Shown here piece by piece: positions 7,715 to 16,564 of a DNA stretch of 36,509 nucleotides. The notes beneath the pieces were generated by a model. The model saw nothing but the letters and a program-made list of their open reading frames with translations, searched no databases and was not told the DNA's origin. The position numbers and the translations under genes are program-made. The DNA comes from an uncultured Microbulbifer sp. GTDB lineage: Bacteria; Pseudomonadota; Gammaproteobacteria; Pseudomonadales; Cellvibrionaceae. The first letter of the stretch is position 1. Each line of letters starts with the position of its first letter. The stretch is from the NCBI RefSeq assembly GCF_913055755.1, contig NZ_CAJXKH010000028.1, forward strand, positions 1-36,509. The letters are read 5' to 3'.

Positions 7715-8482
7715 TTAATTCTGTTCCCCGGAATCCCGCTCCTGCAGAAACTCTTGCAGCAGTCGCGACTGTTCCGGTGTCAGCGCCAGCTCGCTCAGCA
7801 AGTCCGGGCGGCGCTGGTATGTGCGCCCCAGTGCCTGCTTGAGGCGCCAGAGGCGAATTCTTTCGTGGTTCCCGGAAAGCAAAACCTCCGGAACCACCCT
7901 GCCCTGATAATTCTCCGGGCGGGTATAGTGCGGGCAGTCCAGCAGCCCCTGAGCAAAGGAATCCTCTACCGCAGACTGATTGTGACCGAGCGCCCCGGGT
8001 ATCAGGCGGGTAATCGCATCCACCATCACCATGGCGGCGAGCTCGCCACCACTCAGGACATAGTCACCAATGGACCACTCTTCATCGATCAGGGTTTCGA
8101 CGATACGCTCGTCAATCCCCTCGTAACGACCGGCCAGCAACACCAGGTTGCCGGCGTCCGCCAGCTGCTCGACACCGCCCTGATCCAGCTGTCGCCCCTG
8201 CGGGGACAGATAGATGGTGCGCGCAGTGCCGGTCTCTTCTGCCCACTGGCGCGCGTCGGTAAGCGCCTGGGACAGCGGCTCCGCAAGCATCACCATGCCC
8301 GGCCCACCGCCGTAAGGGCGGTCGTCTACCGTGCGGTGGCGGTCGCTGGTGTAATCCCGCGGGTTCCAGCAGCGCACTTCAAGCAGGCCGTCTTTTACCG
8401 CCCGACCACTGATGCCGTAGTCGGTCAGTGCGGCAAACATCTCCGGAAAGATGCTTACCAGCGCAATGCGCTTGGCCACCAT
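7715..8482 (-). CDS. trmD: tRNA (guanine-N1-)-methyltransferase TrmD
   Basis: Methylates G37 of tRNAs with SAM, preventing +1 frameshifting. From ATG 8482 the product is 255 residues, the E. coli length, starting [16 protein letters not shown]. The ATG shares one base with the rimM stop (TGATG), so the two are translationally coupled. The SPOUT knot motifs are visible: '[13 protein letters not shown]' and '[15 protein letters not shown]', the latter followed by '[10 protein letters not shown]' with the catalytic aspartate. The glycine-rich '[12 protein letters not shown]' segment is also typical. An ATG seven codons upstream lies inside rimM and is less likely. Confidence 0.98.
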   Translation of the reverse strand: MVAKRIALVSIFPEMFAALTDYGISGRAVKDGLLEVRCWNPRDYTSDRHRTVDDRPYGGGPGMVMLAEPLSQALTDARQWAEETGTARTIYLSPQGRQLDQGGVEQLADAGNLVLLAGRYEGIDERIVETLIDEEWSIGDYVLSGGELAAMVMVDAITRLIPGALGHNQSAVEDSFAQGLLDCPHYTRPENYQGRVVPEVLLSGNHERIRLWRLKQALGRTYQRRPDLLSELALTPEQSRLLQEFLQERDSGEQN

Positions 8483-9021
8483 CAGAATTCCGGGTCCCAG
8501 CAAACGGTAATGACACCGGTATCCAGGTCGACATCGGTGATGTACTCGCCGGGCAGATAGGGAATCAGGCGCTCGCGCCCGTCATCTCCGCCCCGCACCA
8601 CCATGACGTCGTTGGCACCGGTTTCCATCATCCGCTGCACCTGACCGAAACGGTATTCGCGGCCTTCGTACTGACTCACCACCTGCAGACCCTGCAATTG
8701 GTGCCAGTAGTACTCGCCCTCGTCCAGCGACGGCAATTCGCTGCCGGAAACGGCAATATCCCGCTGACAGTACTGTGCAGCCAGATCGCGATCATCGACC
8801 CCCTTGATGTGGACAATCAGGCCCTTGCCGTGCCTTTTACCCTCATCAATTTCTATCGTCTGCCAGGTTTGGCCATCCGGCCCCTGCAGTTGCCACGGGG
8901 AAAACTGCAGAATGTTGTCCATAGGCTCGGTATAGGAATGCACCTTGACCCAGCCCCGGACACCATAAACCGAGGTAATGCGCCCGACGGTAACCAGCGA
9001 ATTCGCTGTTGTCTCAGTCAC
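8482..9021 (-). CDS. rimM: Ribosome maturation factor RimM
   Basis: Needed for 16S 3'-domain processing and 30S head assembly; it binds S19. The 179-residue product has the N-terminal RimM domain ('[24 protein letters not shown]') and a C-terminal PRC-barrel ('[13 protein letters not shown]'). It is second in the rpsP operon, 34 bp after rpsP, and overlaps the trmD start by one base. Confidence 0.98.
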   Translation of the reverse strand: MTETTANSLVTVGRITSVYGVRGWVKVHSYTEPMDNILQFSPWQLQGPDGQTWQTIEIDEGKRHGKGLIVHIKGVDDRDLAAQYCQRDIAVSGSELPSLDEGEYYWHQLQGLQVVSQYEGREYRFGQVQRMMETGANDVMVVRGGDDGRERLIPYLPGEYITDVDLDTGVITVCWDPEF

Positions 9022-9055
9022 AGGCGTACCCCCGGTCAGATTCCGACGTTTCGAA

Positions 9056-9295
9056 TCAGGCAGATTCTTTCAGCAGCTTGCTGACGCGGTCGGATACCTG
9101 GGCGCCTTGGCCTACCCAGTACTCGACGCGCTCGCGATCAACGCGCAGACGCTCTTCCTGACCGCGGGCAACCGGGTTGAAGAAACCCACGCGCTCGATG
9201 AAACGACCGTCGCGGGATTTGCGGCTGTCGGTCACAGTCAGGTGATAAAACGGGCGCTTCTTCGCACCACCACGAGCCAAACGAATGGTTACCAT
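9056..9295 (-). CDS. rpsP: 30S ribosomal protein S16
   Basis: A small-subunit assembly protein. From ATG 9295 the product is 79 residues starting [17 protein letters not shown], the usual start; AGGA precedes it. Conserved features are '[21 protein letters not shown]' and '[16 protein letters not shown]'. An ATG eight codons upstream is in frame but not part of the family. It is the first gene of rpsP-rimM-trmD-rplS, with a structured leader of roughly 165 nt upstream. Confidence 0.98.
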   Translation of the reverse strand: MVTIRLARGGAKKRPFYHLTVTDSRKSRDGRFIERVGFFNPVARGQEERLRVDRERVEYWVGQGAQVSDRVSKLLKESA

Positions 9296-9321
9296 GTAGC
9301 TATCCTGTAGTTTCAACACTA

Positions 9322-9395
9322 ACCGGTCACACTTGCTGACCGGTGAAATTTCCGCCTCTCGGCGGTAATACAGATTCCGCCAGAGGCAAAATCTG
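9322..9395 (-). promoter_or_regulatory. Hairpin-rich leader of the rpsP operon
   Basis: Three hairpins lie before rpsP on the minus strand: CAGATT/AATCTG (9371-9376 with 9390-9395) holding an inner GCC-TCT-GGC, CCGCC/GGCGG (9352-9356 with 9361-9365), and ACCGGTCA/TGACCGGT (9322-9329 with 9337-9344), which ends 26 nt before the rpsP ATG. No T-run follows any of them. Their role is unknown; control of rpsP translation is possible. Confidence 0.5.
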
Positions 9396-9468
9396 CTTTT
9401 AAATCAATTACCAGCCGACCCCGGGAGATATGCGATGCATATGCTAGAGGCCCGCTGAAAGGCGGCGT

Positions 9469-9474
9469 ATTCTA
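9469..9474 (-). promoter_or_regulatory. Candidate -10 of the rpsP promoter with GC-rich discriminator
   Basis: TAGAAT on the minus strand is followed by ACGCCGCC. A -10 with such a GC-rich discriminator is typical of stringently controlled translation genes. The -35 is poor. It lies about 175 bp before rpsP and 85 bp after the ffh stop. No convincing terminator for ffh is visible between them. Confidence 0.45.
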
Positions 9475-9558
9475 ATGTACGCACCTGGGTTTGTATAGCG
9501 CCAGTTTTACCCCGGCAAATGCCACTTTTCCCGGCCGCCAACCGCCCGCCAAAAACGC

Positions 9559-10977
9559 TTATTTTTTGCGGAAACCGGGTGGCAGGCCACCGGGCATGCC
9601 ACCGAGACCACCCATGCCACCGGCGCCGCCGCCCATACCGGGCAGCCCGCCCATGCCGCGCATCAGCTTGCCCATGCCGCCGCCCTTGAGCTTTTTCATC
9701 ATCTTGCCCATCTGCTTGTGCTGCTTGAGCAGGCGGTTCAGGTCCTGGATCTGGGTACCCGACCCCATGGTAATGCGGCGCTTGCGGGAGCCGTTGAGCA
9801 GCTCGGGATTGCGGCGCTCCTCCGGAGTCATGGAGCTGATCATGGCGTCCATGCGGCGAAACTCCTTGCCCATGTCCGCCTGTTGCGCGGCCTGTGCGAG
9901 ACCGCCCATACCCGGCATCTTGTCCATCAGCGCACCCAGGCCACCCATATTCTGCATCTGCTGCAACTGATCGCGCAGATCTTCCAAGTCGAACCCCTTG
10001 CCCTTCTGGACCTTTTTGACCAGCTTTTCCGCCTTGGACTTGTCGATGGTCTGCTCGGCCTGCTCGATCAGCGACAGGATGTCGCCCATACCGAGAATCC
10101 GCGACGCGATACGGTCCGGGTGGAAGGTTTCCAGGGCATCGGTTTTTTCACCAACACCGATAAATTTGATTGGCTTGCCAGTCACATGGCGCACAGACAG
10201 CGCCGCACCACCGCGAGCGTCACCGTCAGCCTTGGTGAGAATGACACCGGTCAGCGGCAGCGCATCATTGAAGGCGCTGGCGGTATTCACCGCATCCTGA
10301 CCGATCATGGCGTCGATCACGAACAGGGTTTCCGCCGGATTGATCGCACCGTGCAGCTCGCGGATCTCGTCCATCAGCTGGTCGTCGATATGCAAGCGGC
10401 CAGCGGTATCCACAATCAAAACGTCGGCGAATTGCTTGCGCGCCGCTTCCAGTGCGCCCTGGGCGATAGCCAGCGGCTTCTGGTCCGGCTGCGAGGGGTG
10501 GAACAGGGCCCCCACCTCGCCGGCCAGAGTCTCCAGCTGTTTGATGGCTGCGGGACGGTAGACGTCGGCACTGACCACCATCACCTTTTTCTTTTCCCGC
10601 TCCTGCAGGTACTTGGCGAGCTTGGCAACGCTGGTGGTTTTACCGGCACCCTGCAGGCCCGCCATCAGGATGACCGCAGGGGGCTGCACCGCCAGGTTGA
10701 GCGGCGTCGCCGCCTCGCCCATTACCTTGACCAGCTCGTCCTGTACGATTTTGACAAATTGCTGACCCGGATTGAGCGCCTTGCTGACCTTCTGGCCCAC
10801 CGCGGCGGTACGCACCTGCTGAACAAACGCCTTGACCACCGGCAGGGCCACGTCGGCCTCCAGCAGCGCCTTGCGCACTTCGCGCAGGGTGTCGCGAATA
10901 TTGTCATCCGTCAGACGCGCCTTGCCCGTGACCTTCTTCAGGGCCGACGATAAACGGTCGCTCAGGTTATCGAACAT
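9559..10977 (-). CDS. ffh: Signal recognition particle protein Ffh
   Basis: The GTPase of the bacterial SRP. It binds 4.5S RNA and signal sequences of membrane proteins and docks with FtsY. The 472-residue product shows the N domain (1-95), the G domain with 'GLQGAGKTT' (107-115), 'DTAGRLH' (190-196) and 'TKADGDARGG' (248-257), and the M domain from about residue 330. The C-terminal tail is a run of Gly-Met-Gly-Gly repeats, the flexible methionine-rich end common in pseudomonads. An AAGG ribosome site precedes the ATG. It is divergent from ypjD and upstream of the rpsP operon. Confidence 0.99.
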   Translation of the reverse strand: MFDNLSDRLSSALKKVTGKARLTDDNIRDTLREVRKALLEADVALPVVKAFVQQVRTAAVGQKVSKALNPGQQFVKIVQDELVKVMGEAATPLNLAVQPPAVILMAGLQGAGKTTSVAKLAKYLQEREKKKVMVVSADVYRPAAIKQLETLAGEVGALFHPSQPDQKPLAIAQGALEAARKQFADVLIVDTAGRLHIDDQLMDEIRELHGAINPAETLFVIDAMIGQDAVNTASAFNDALPLTGVILTKADGDARGGAALSVRHVTGKPIKFIGVGEKTDALETFHPDRIASRILGMGDILSLIEQAEQTIDKSKAEKLVKKVQKGKGFDLEDLRDQLQQMQNMGGLGALMDKMPGMGGLAQAAQQADMGKEFRRMDAMISSMTPEERRNPELLNGSRKRRITMGSGTQIQDLNRLLKQHKQMGKMMKKLKGGGMGKLMRGMGGLPGMGGGAGGMGGLGGMPGGLPPGFRKK

Positions 10978-11037
10978 ATCACCTTCTCAATCGCATTGTG
11001 GATGGCTGACGCGGGCCCAGGGCCCGGAAAACGCGGC

Positions 11038-11066
11038 AGTATATCCCACCGGCGGCGATTTGTCGG
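11038..11066 (-). promoter_or_regulatory. Candidate ffh promoter
   Basis: On the minus strand CCGACA (11066-11061), 17 bases, then TATACT (11043-11038): 4/6 and 5/6 matches to sigma-70 boxes. It lies about 60 bp before the ffh start. Confidence 0.5.
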
Positions 11067-11168
11067 GCGCTGATCGCAATCTGCCGCAAGGGTGGACAAT
11101 ACCGCCCTTTCCAGCGCCGGCGCGCTGTGACAAACTCCCCGCCACGAGAATAAATGATGGAAGAATCA

Positions 11169-11969
11169 ATGGCGGCGCTCGCCCACTGGACGGCAATAGC
11201 ACTCTATATAGCCACTACTGTAGCAGCGGCAATGGCACTCGTTCGCCACCAGCAACCCGGCAGGATACTGTTACCGGGCCTTCTCACCTGCGCGGTCATC
11301 GCCCACGGCATCTCACTCAAGTACGTCCTGTTCGCGGACGACGGGTTCCGCTTTGACCTGCTGGCCATGCTTTCCCTGATTGCCTGGACGGTCACCCTGC
11401 TATTGCTGATCCTTTCCCGACGCCACCAGCTCACCCTGCTGATTCTGGCGGCGGCACCCCTGGCAGCCCTCGCCGAACTGGCAGCCGTGCATGCCTGGGG
11501 TAGTGTATCGCCGCGCCAGCAACTGTCCCCGGGGATCGCCGCACACGCACTACTGTCGATCTCCGCCTATTCGCTGCTGACACTGGCCACCTTACAGGCA
11601 CTGTACCTCTACTGGCTCAACCAGCAACTGCACAACCACCAGCCATCCGGCATCAGCCGCTTTCTGCCCCCTTTGCAGACCATGGAGAGCCTGCTGTTCG
11701 GCCTGATCACATTCGGCCAACTGCTGCTCACCGCCGCGCTGATTACCGGCGCCCTGTTTATGGAAGACATGTTCGCCCAGCACCTGGTGCATAAATCCGC
11801 ACTCTCCATACTGGCGTGGGTGCTCTACAGCATCCTGCTGTGGGGACACTGGAAAAAAGGCTGGCGCGGCAATACCGCGGTACGCTGGACCCTCAGCGCT
11901 TTCGCCGTGCTGCTGCTGGCGTTTTTCGGCAGCAAACTGGCACTGGAAGTCATCCTGCACCGGAACTGA
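11169..11969 (+). CDS. ypjD: YpjD-like inner membrane protein of the cytochrome c assembly (CcsA/HemX) family
   Basis: A polytopic membrane protein of about 266 residues with roughly eight hydrophobic segments. The last part, 'WGHWKKGWRGNTAVRWTLSA' followed by 'FFGSKLALEVIL', resembles the conserved C-terminal helices of the CcsA/ResC/HemX family, which handles haem export for c-type cytochromes. The E. coli relative beside ffh is YpjD, whose function is not settled, so I claim only the family. I prefer ATG 11169, with GGAAG five bases upstream; ATG 11154 and 11157 are in-frame alternatives with weaker sites. It is divergent from ffh and 69 bp before the yfjD-like gene. Confidence 0.88.
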   Translation: MAALAHWTAIALYIATTVAAAMALVRHQQPGRILLPGLLTCAVIAHGISLKYVLFADDGFRFDLLAMLSLIAWTVTLLLLILSRRHQLTLLILAAAPLAALAELAAVHAWGSVSPRQQLSPGIAAHALLSISAYSLLTLATLQALYLYWLNQQLHNHQPSGISRFLPPLQTMESLLFGLITFGQLLLTAALITGALFMEDMFAQHLVHKSALSILAWVLYSILLWGHWKKGWRGNTAVRWTLSAFAVLLLAFFGSKLALEVILHRN

Positions 11970-12038
11970 CCGCCCGCAACTTGCGGGCCGCGACATTCTG
12001 TTCCAATATCGCCCTGTTTCCTTGAAAAGAGTTCCCCC

Positions 12039-13310
12039 TTGAACGAGATACCGCCCGGCCTATTGTTTGCACTGATAGGCCTGCTGATAGTCATTTCCGC
12101 CTTCTTTTCCAGCTCCGAAACCAGCATGATGGCGCTGAACCGCTACCGCCTGCGACACCAGGCCAAAAGTGGCCACAAAGGCGCCAAACGCTCGATGGAG
12201 CTGCTGTCCCGACCGGACAAGCTGATCGGCGCGATCCTTATCGGAAACAATCTGGTCAACATTCTCGCCACCGCCATTGCCACCGCGGTGTTCACCCGCC
12301 TCTACGGCGAAGCCGGCGTGCTGTACGCAACCGCAGCACTGACCCTGGTGGTGCTGATTTTCGCCGAGGTCACACCGAAAACCATTGCCGCCCTCCACCC
12401 CGAGAAGGTGGCCTTTCCCGCAAGCTGGATACTGCAGCCATTGCTGTGGCTACTCACTCCGTTCGTGTGGTTCGTTGGCAGCATATCCAATGCGCTGGCC
12501 CGCCTTGTGGGCGTCGAAGCGGGAAAGGAATCGGAAGCGGAGCACTTGGCGCCCGAAGAACTGCGCACCGTGGTGTTCGAGTCCGGCGCCCTGCTCCCCA
12601 CCAAGCACAAGGGCATGCTGCTCAACGTGCTGGATCTGGACCAGGCCACGGTGGAAGACATCATGATTCCCCGCAATGAAGTGGTCGGGGTGGACCTGGA
12701 CAACTCCGCGGAAGACATCCTGAAACAGCTCGCCGAGAGCAGCTTCACCCGGCTGCCGGTTTACCGCGGCGATATCAACCAGGTGGTCGGTATCCTGCAC
12801 CTGCGACGCGCGGCACAGATCCTGCGCGATGGCCCGGAAACACTCACCGCGGACACCCTCAAGGCCCACCTCAACGAGCCCTATTTCGTACCGGAGGCAA
12901 CCCCCCTCCCCACCCTGCTGATGAATTTCCAGCAGAAGAAGCGCCGCATGGGCCTGGTGGTGGATGAATACGGTGAGGTAATGGGGATCGTAACCCTGGA
13001 AGATCTGCTGGAAGAGATCGTTGGCGACTTTACCGCCAGCCCGGTACCCAGCGACGACGAGGAAATCGTTGCCCAGGAAGACGACTGGTATCTGGTGGAT
13101 GGCGGGACCTCAATCCGCGAAATTAATCGCACACTGCACTGGGACCTGCCCACCGACGGGCCAAAAACATTTAACGGCCTGGTAATGGAACACCTGGAAA
13201 GCATCCCGGAAGGCAATATCAGTCTCTATCTGGGCAGCTACCTGATCGAAATAGTGGCCGTGTCCGACAAGATGATTACCAGCGCGCGCATCAAGAAAAT
13301 GCGCGGCTAG
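12039..13310 (+). CDS. yfjD: CNNM/CorC-family membrane protein (DUF21 plus CBS pair plus transporter-associated domain)
   Basis: A 423-residue protein. Residues 1 to about 180 form the membrane DUF21/CNNM domain, starting 'LLFALIGLLIVISAFFSSSE'. A CBS pair follows ('VEDIMIPRNEVVGVDLDN' and 'GLVVDEYGEVMGIVTLEDLL'), then a C-terminal CorC_HlyC domain ('DDWYLVDGGTSIREIN'). Relatives (YfjD/CorB, MpfA, archaeal CorB) are implicated in Mg2+ efflux or cobalt resistance; transport here is inferred. The frame starts at TTG 12039; no better start with a ribosome site is evident nearby. The ffh-ypjD-yfjD neighbourhood is conserved in E. coli. Its end faces rnhB, 19 bp away. Confidence 0.93.
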   Translation: MNEIPPGLLFALIGLLIVISAFFSSSETSMMALNRYRLRHQAKSGHKGAKRSMELLSRPDKLIGAILIGNNLVNILATAIATAVFTRLYGEAGVLYATAALTLVVLIFAEVTPKTIAALHPEKVAFPASWILQPLLWLLTPFVWFVGSISNALARLVGVEAGKESEAEHLAPEELRTVVFESGALLPTKHKGMLLNVLDLDQATVEDIMIPRNEVVGVDLDNSAEDILKQLAESSFTRLPVYRGDINQVVGILHLRRAAQILRDGPETLTADTLKAHLNEPYFVPEATPLPTLLMNFQQKKRRMGLVVDEYGEVMGIVTLEDLLEEIVGDFTASPVPSDDEEIVAQEDDWYLVDGGTSIREINRTLHWDLPTDGPKTFNGLVMEHLESIPEGNISLYLGSYLIEIVAVSDKMITSARIKKMRG

Positions 13311-13329
13311 GCTCCGGCCAGCACCCGCT

Positions 13330-13944
13330 TCAGATCAACTCCAGCTGCCGCTTTACCGGCGCGAAACTCCTGCGGTGTACCGGGCTCGCCCCGAGCCTCT
13401 CCAGCGCCTCCATATGCACCTTGGTGGGGTAGCCCTTGTGCTCCGCCAACCCGTACCCCGGATAGCGCTGGTCCAGCTCCACCATTTCCCGGTCCCGGGT
13501 TACCTTGGCGAGAATGGACGCGGCGGCGATAGCCGCCACGCGGTCATCTCCCTTGACCACCGTATCGCAAGCGTAATTCCATTGCGGCTTGCGGTTCCCG
13601 TCCACCAGTACAAACTCGGGTTGCAGTGATAACTGCTCGACCGCGCGGTGCATCGCCAGCAGACTGGCATGGAGAATATTCAGCCGGTCGATTTCTTCCA
13701 CCGTCGCGCGGGCGACGGCAAAGGACCAGGCCTTTTCCCGGATTTCATCGAACAGCGCCTCGCGCTTTTTCTCTGAAAGCTTTTTCGAATCCGCCAGACC
13801 TTCAATGGGACGCTGCGGGTGCAGGATTACCGCGGCCGCCACCACATCGCCAGCCAGCGGCCCCCGCCCCACTTCATCCACACCGGCCAGCAACTCACCG
13901 GCATAGGGGCACACATAGGGCGGTAACGACTTCTTATTGCTCAT
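13330..13944 (-). CDS. rnhB: Ribonuclease HII
   Basis: Cuts the RNA strand of RNA-DNA hybrids and removes single ribonucleotides from DNA. The 204-residue product has the family motifs '[18 protein letters not shown]' (catalytic Asp-Glu), '[13 protein letters not shown]' and '[15 protein letters not shown]' with the remaining acidic sites. It is the last gene of the long minus-strand run, 24 bp after lpxB. In E. coli and Pseudomonas dnaE follows rnhB; here the convergent yfjD-like gene is next instead. Confidence 0.98.
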   Translation of the reverse strand: MSNKKSLPPYVCPYAGELLAGVDEVGRGPLAGDVVAAAVILHPQRPIEGLADSKKLSEKKREALFDEIREKAWSFAVARATVEEIDRLNILHASLLAMHRAVEQLSLQPEFVLVDGNRKPQWNYACDTVVKGDDRVAAIAAASILAKVTRDREMVELDQRYPGYGLAEHKGYPTKVHMEALERLGASPVHRRSFAPVKRQLELI

Positions 13945-13968
13945 GCACTTCGCTTGGTAAAAATCAGT

Positions 13969-15144
13969 TTATTGATCTGTCGCACGGGCATCCAGCAGGC
14001 GGCAGATCGCTTCCGCGGCCCGCTCGGAAGCATCCCGGCGCAACTCCTGGTGCAACTCGCTGAACGCCCGCCGCAACTGGTCGTGCAACAGCGGGTCATC
14101 GAAATAGCGCAGTATTGCCGCCCCCAGCGCTTCCGGCGTCGCGTCGTCCTGGAGGATTTCGGGCACCAGTTCCTTCTGCGCCAACAGGTTTGGCAGGGAC
14201 ACCCAGGGGGTGTGCAACATGCGGGAAAAAATGGCGTAGGACAATGTCGCCATCTTGTAGGCCACCACCATCGGCTTGCCCATCAACATGGTTTCCAGCG
14301 TGGCGGTTCCGGAGGCGATCAAAACCGCATCGGCAGCGGCGAGGGCAGTTTGCGAATCCCCGTCGAGCACGGTTACCGGCAGCGTCTCCGCCCCGGCTAT
14401 TGCCACGAGCTGCGACTCGATCTGTTGCCGCCGCTCGGCGTTGGCGGCCGGCAGCACAAACTTCAACTCCGGTCGCCGCTGGTGGCACCAGTTTGCCGCC
14501 TGCAGGAACAGAGGGCCGAGCAAGCGCACTTCGCCGCCGCGACTGCCCGGCAACAGCGCCACCACCTCGTCCGAGGAAGAAAGCCCGAGCTTATGGCGCG
14601 CCGCGGCCACATCCACTTCCAGCGGAATATCGTCAGCGAGCGGATGGCCCACAAAGGTTACCGGCACCTGGTGCTCGCGATAGAAGTCCGCCTCGAACGG
14701 CAGCAGTGTCAGCATATGATCCACTGCGCGGGCAATTTTCTTGATACGCCCCTGCCGCCAGGCCCAGACCGAAGGGCTAACGTAGTGCACCGTGGGGATT
14801 CCCGCAGCCTTCAGTGCTTCTTCCAGTCCGAGATTAAAATCCGGGGAGTCGATGCCAATAAATACATCGGGGGGATTTTCGAGAAAGTGGAGCCGCAGGT
14901 TGCGGCGAATTTTCAGCAGCTCGGGAAGCCGCTTGAGGGGCTCGACCAGCCCCATTACAGACAGGCGCTCCATCGGGAACAGGGATCGAGCACCCAGGGC
15001 CTGCATGCGCGGCCCGGCAATCCCGACCACCTCAATGCTCTCAAAGCGCTTCTGCAGCGCCGCAATCAGCCCCGCGCCGAGAATATCTCCGGAAGCTTCA
15101 CCGGCGAGCATGCCGACACGCAATACAGATTTTCGATCCGCCAC
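13969..15144 (-). CDS. lpxB: Lipid-A-disaccharide synthase
   Basis: A GT19 glycosyltransferase at the inner face of the cytoplasmic membrane. It joins UDP-2,3-diacylglucosamine to lipid X, forming the beta-1,6 disaccharide of lipid A. The 391-residue product starts 'VLRVGMLAGEASGDILGAGL', the conserved GEaSGD N-terminus, with 'FIGIDSPDFNLGLE' and 'VHYVSPSVWAWRQGRI' further on. 'LLPGSRGGEVRLL' and 'ASGTATLETMLMGKPMVVAY' belong to the UDP-sugar site. It starts 9 bp after lpxA and is followed by rnhB. Confidence 0.99.
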   Translation of the reverse strand: MADRKSVLRVGMLAGEASGDILGAGLIAALQKRFESIEVVGIAGPRMQALGARSLFPMERLSVMGLVEPLKRLPELLKIRRNLRLHFLENPPDVFIGIDSPDFNLGLEEALKAAGIPTVHYVSPSVWAWRQGRIKKIARAVDHMLTLLPFEADFYREHQVPVTFVGHPLADDIPLEVDVAAARHKLGLSSSDEVVALLPGSRGGEVRLLGPLFLQAANWCHQRRPELKFVLPAANAERRQQIESQLVAIAGAETLPVTVLDGDSQTALAAADAVLIASGTATLETMLMGKPMVVAYKMATLSYAIFSRMLHTPWVSLPNLLAQKELVPEILQDDATPEALGAAILRYFDDPLLHDQLRRAFSELHQELRRDASERAAEAICRLLDARATDQ

Positions 15145-15153
15145 CAGATTACC

Positions 15154-15933
15154 TCAGCGGACGATACCGCGGGTGGAAGTTGTCAGGGAGTCAATCCAGG
15201 GCTGCACCACGTGAGATTCTTCACGCAAAACCTTCAACGACTCCAGCGCTTCATCGGTGGTCAGTCCGCGGCGATAGACAATTTTATAGGCCTTGTTGAT
15301 CAGGGAGATTTCTTCGCGGGTAAATCCACGCCGGCGCAACCCCTCCGCATTGATGGTCTTCGCCTCGGCGGGGTTGCCCGCCACCATCACGTAAGCGGGA
15401 ACATCCTTGCCAATGCCGGCTCCCATACCGGTAAACGCGTGTTCACCGATGGTGCAGTACTGATGGACCATGCTGAAACCGCTGAGGATCGCCCAGTCCT
15501 TCACCAGCACGTGGCCCGCCAGGGCCACATTGTTGACCAGAATCGTATGGTTGCCGATCACACTGTCGTGGCCGATATGCGCATAGGCCATAAGCAGGTT
15601 GTCGTTGCCAATGATGGTCTCGCCACGGTCCTGAACGGTGCCGCGGTGAATGGTTACCCCTTCGCGGATGACATTGTTGTCACCAACGATAAGAGTCGTG
15701 GGCTCCCCCTGATATTTTTTATCCGGGGTATCCTGGCCCACAGTGGCGAACTGGTAGATGCGGTTGTTCTTACCCAGCCTGGTCGGCCCACTCAGTACGA
15801 CGTGCGAAGCGATTTCACAACCGTCTCCGATTTCAACATCCGCACCGACGACCGAATATGGCCCGATCTGTACCCCCTCGCCAATTTTTGCCGAGCTGTC
15901 GACAATGGCGGTCGGGTGTATCCTGGTTTGCAT
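15154..15933 (-). CDS. lpxA: UDP-N-acetylglucosamine O-acyltransferase
   Basis: The first step of lipid A synthesis: it moves a 3-hydroxyacyl chain from ACP to the 3-OH of UDP-GlcNAc. The 259-residue product shows the left-handed beta-helix hexapeptide repeats from residue 5 onwards ('IHPTAIVDSSAKIGEGVQIG') and the catalytic region 'AHIGHDSVIGNH', with H122 aligning to E. coli H125. The C-terminal helical part ('YKIVYRRGLTTDEALE') is typical. It lies between fabZ and lpxB, in the classical lpxD-fabZ-lpxA-lpxB order. Confidence 0.99.
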   Translation of the reverse strand: MQTRIHPTAIVDSSAKIGEGVQIGPYSVVGADVEIGDGCEIASHVVLSGPTRLGKNNRIYQFATVGQDTPDKKYQGEPTTLIVGDNNVIREGVTIHRGTVQDRGETIIGNDNLLMAYAHIGHDSVIGNHTILVNNVALAGHVLVKDWAILSGFSMVHQYCTIGEHAFTGMGAGIGKDVPAYVMVAGNPAEAKTINAEGLRRRGFTREEISLINKAYKIVYRRGLTTDEALESLKVLREESHVVQPWIDSLTTSTRGIVR

Positions 15934-16027
15934 TCTGTAACTTACTCCTCGCCGGCAGACACACGGGCGCAGGTACTTTAATCCCGGTTCAAGAATAAGA
16001 GTATCAAACAGGTCACAAAGACCCGGG

Positions 16028-16465
16028 TTAGACTTTCTTCACTGCACAGAGAATATCCACGGAAGCCGCCAGCTCGCCGTCCACAGTCGCCTTGCCGGCG
16101 AACTTCCAGATTCCACGGCGCTCGGATACCACCTCGGAGTGCAGGTCGAGGCGATCTCCCGGGACCACCTGGCGCTTGAAGCGGACATTGTCGATGCCGG
16201 CAAACAGGTACAGATAGCCATCTTCGGGCTTTTGCCCCAGGGTTTTGAAGCCGAGAATCCCCGACACCTGGGCCAGCGCCTCAACGATCATCACGCCCGG
16301 AAAGATCGGCATTTCGGGGAAGTGGCCATTGAACACCTCCTCGTTTACGGAGATGTTTTTGTACCCATTGATAAACTTTCCCTCTTCCAGCTCGACAACC
16401 CGGTCAACCAGAAGAAACGGATAGCGATGTGGCAGATATTGACGAATTTCCCGAACGTCCATCAT
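16028..16465 (-). CDS. fabZ: 3-hydroxyacyl-ACP dehydratase FabZ
   Basis: Dehydrates 3-hydroxyacyl-ACP in fatty acid elongation and competes with LpxA/LpxD for the same acyl-ACP pool. The 145-residue hot-dog-fold protein has '[13 protein letters not shown]' near its start and the active-site H48 in '[12 protein letters not shown]' with E62 in 'VMIVEALAQ'. A stable hairpin lies between it and lpxD. Confidence 0.98.
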   Translation of the reverse strand: MMDVREIRQYLPHRYPFLLVDRVVELEEGKFINGYKNISVNEEVFNGHFPEMPIFPGVMIVEALAQVSGILGFKTLGQKPEDGYLYLFAGIDNVRFKRQVVPGDRLDLHSEVVSERRGIWKFAGKATVDGELAASVDILCAVKKV

Positions 16466-16488
16466 GACGAATTATCCCCAGAAACCAC

Positions 16489-16512
16489 TTCGGGGCGCCG
16501 TAACGCCCCGAA
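16489..16512 (-). other. Hairpin between lpxD and fabZ
   Basis: A 9-bp stem TTCGGGGCG/CGCCCCGAA (16489-16497 with 16504-16512) with a 6-nt loop, 24 bp before fabZ. There is no T-run on the minus strand, so full termination is unlikely; mRNA processing or a partial pause is possible. Confidence 0.55.
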
Positions 16513-16564
16513 AACAACTAAATGAAACTGTATAAAACCGACTACCCTGCCCTGCGGGCCGCAC

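Noticed and set aside
13954..15981. 675-codon plus-strand frame opposite lpxB and lpxA
   Set aside because: It spans two well-identified genes antisense and has no domain resemblance; a composition artefact.
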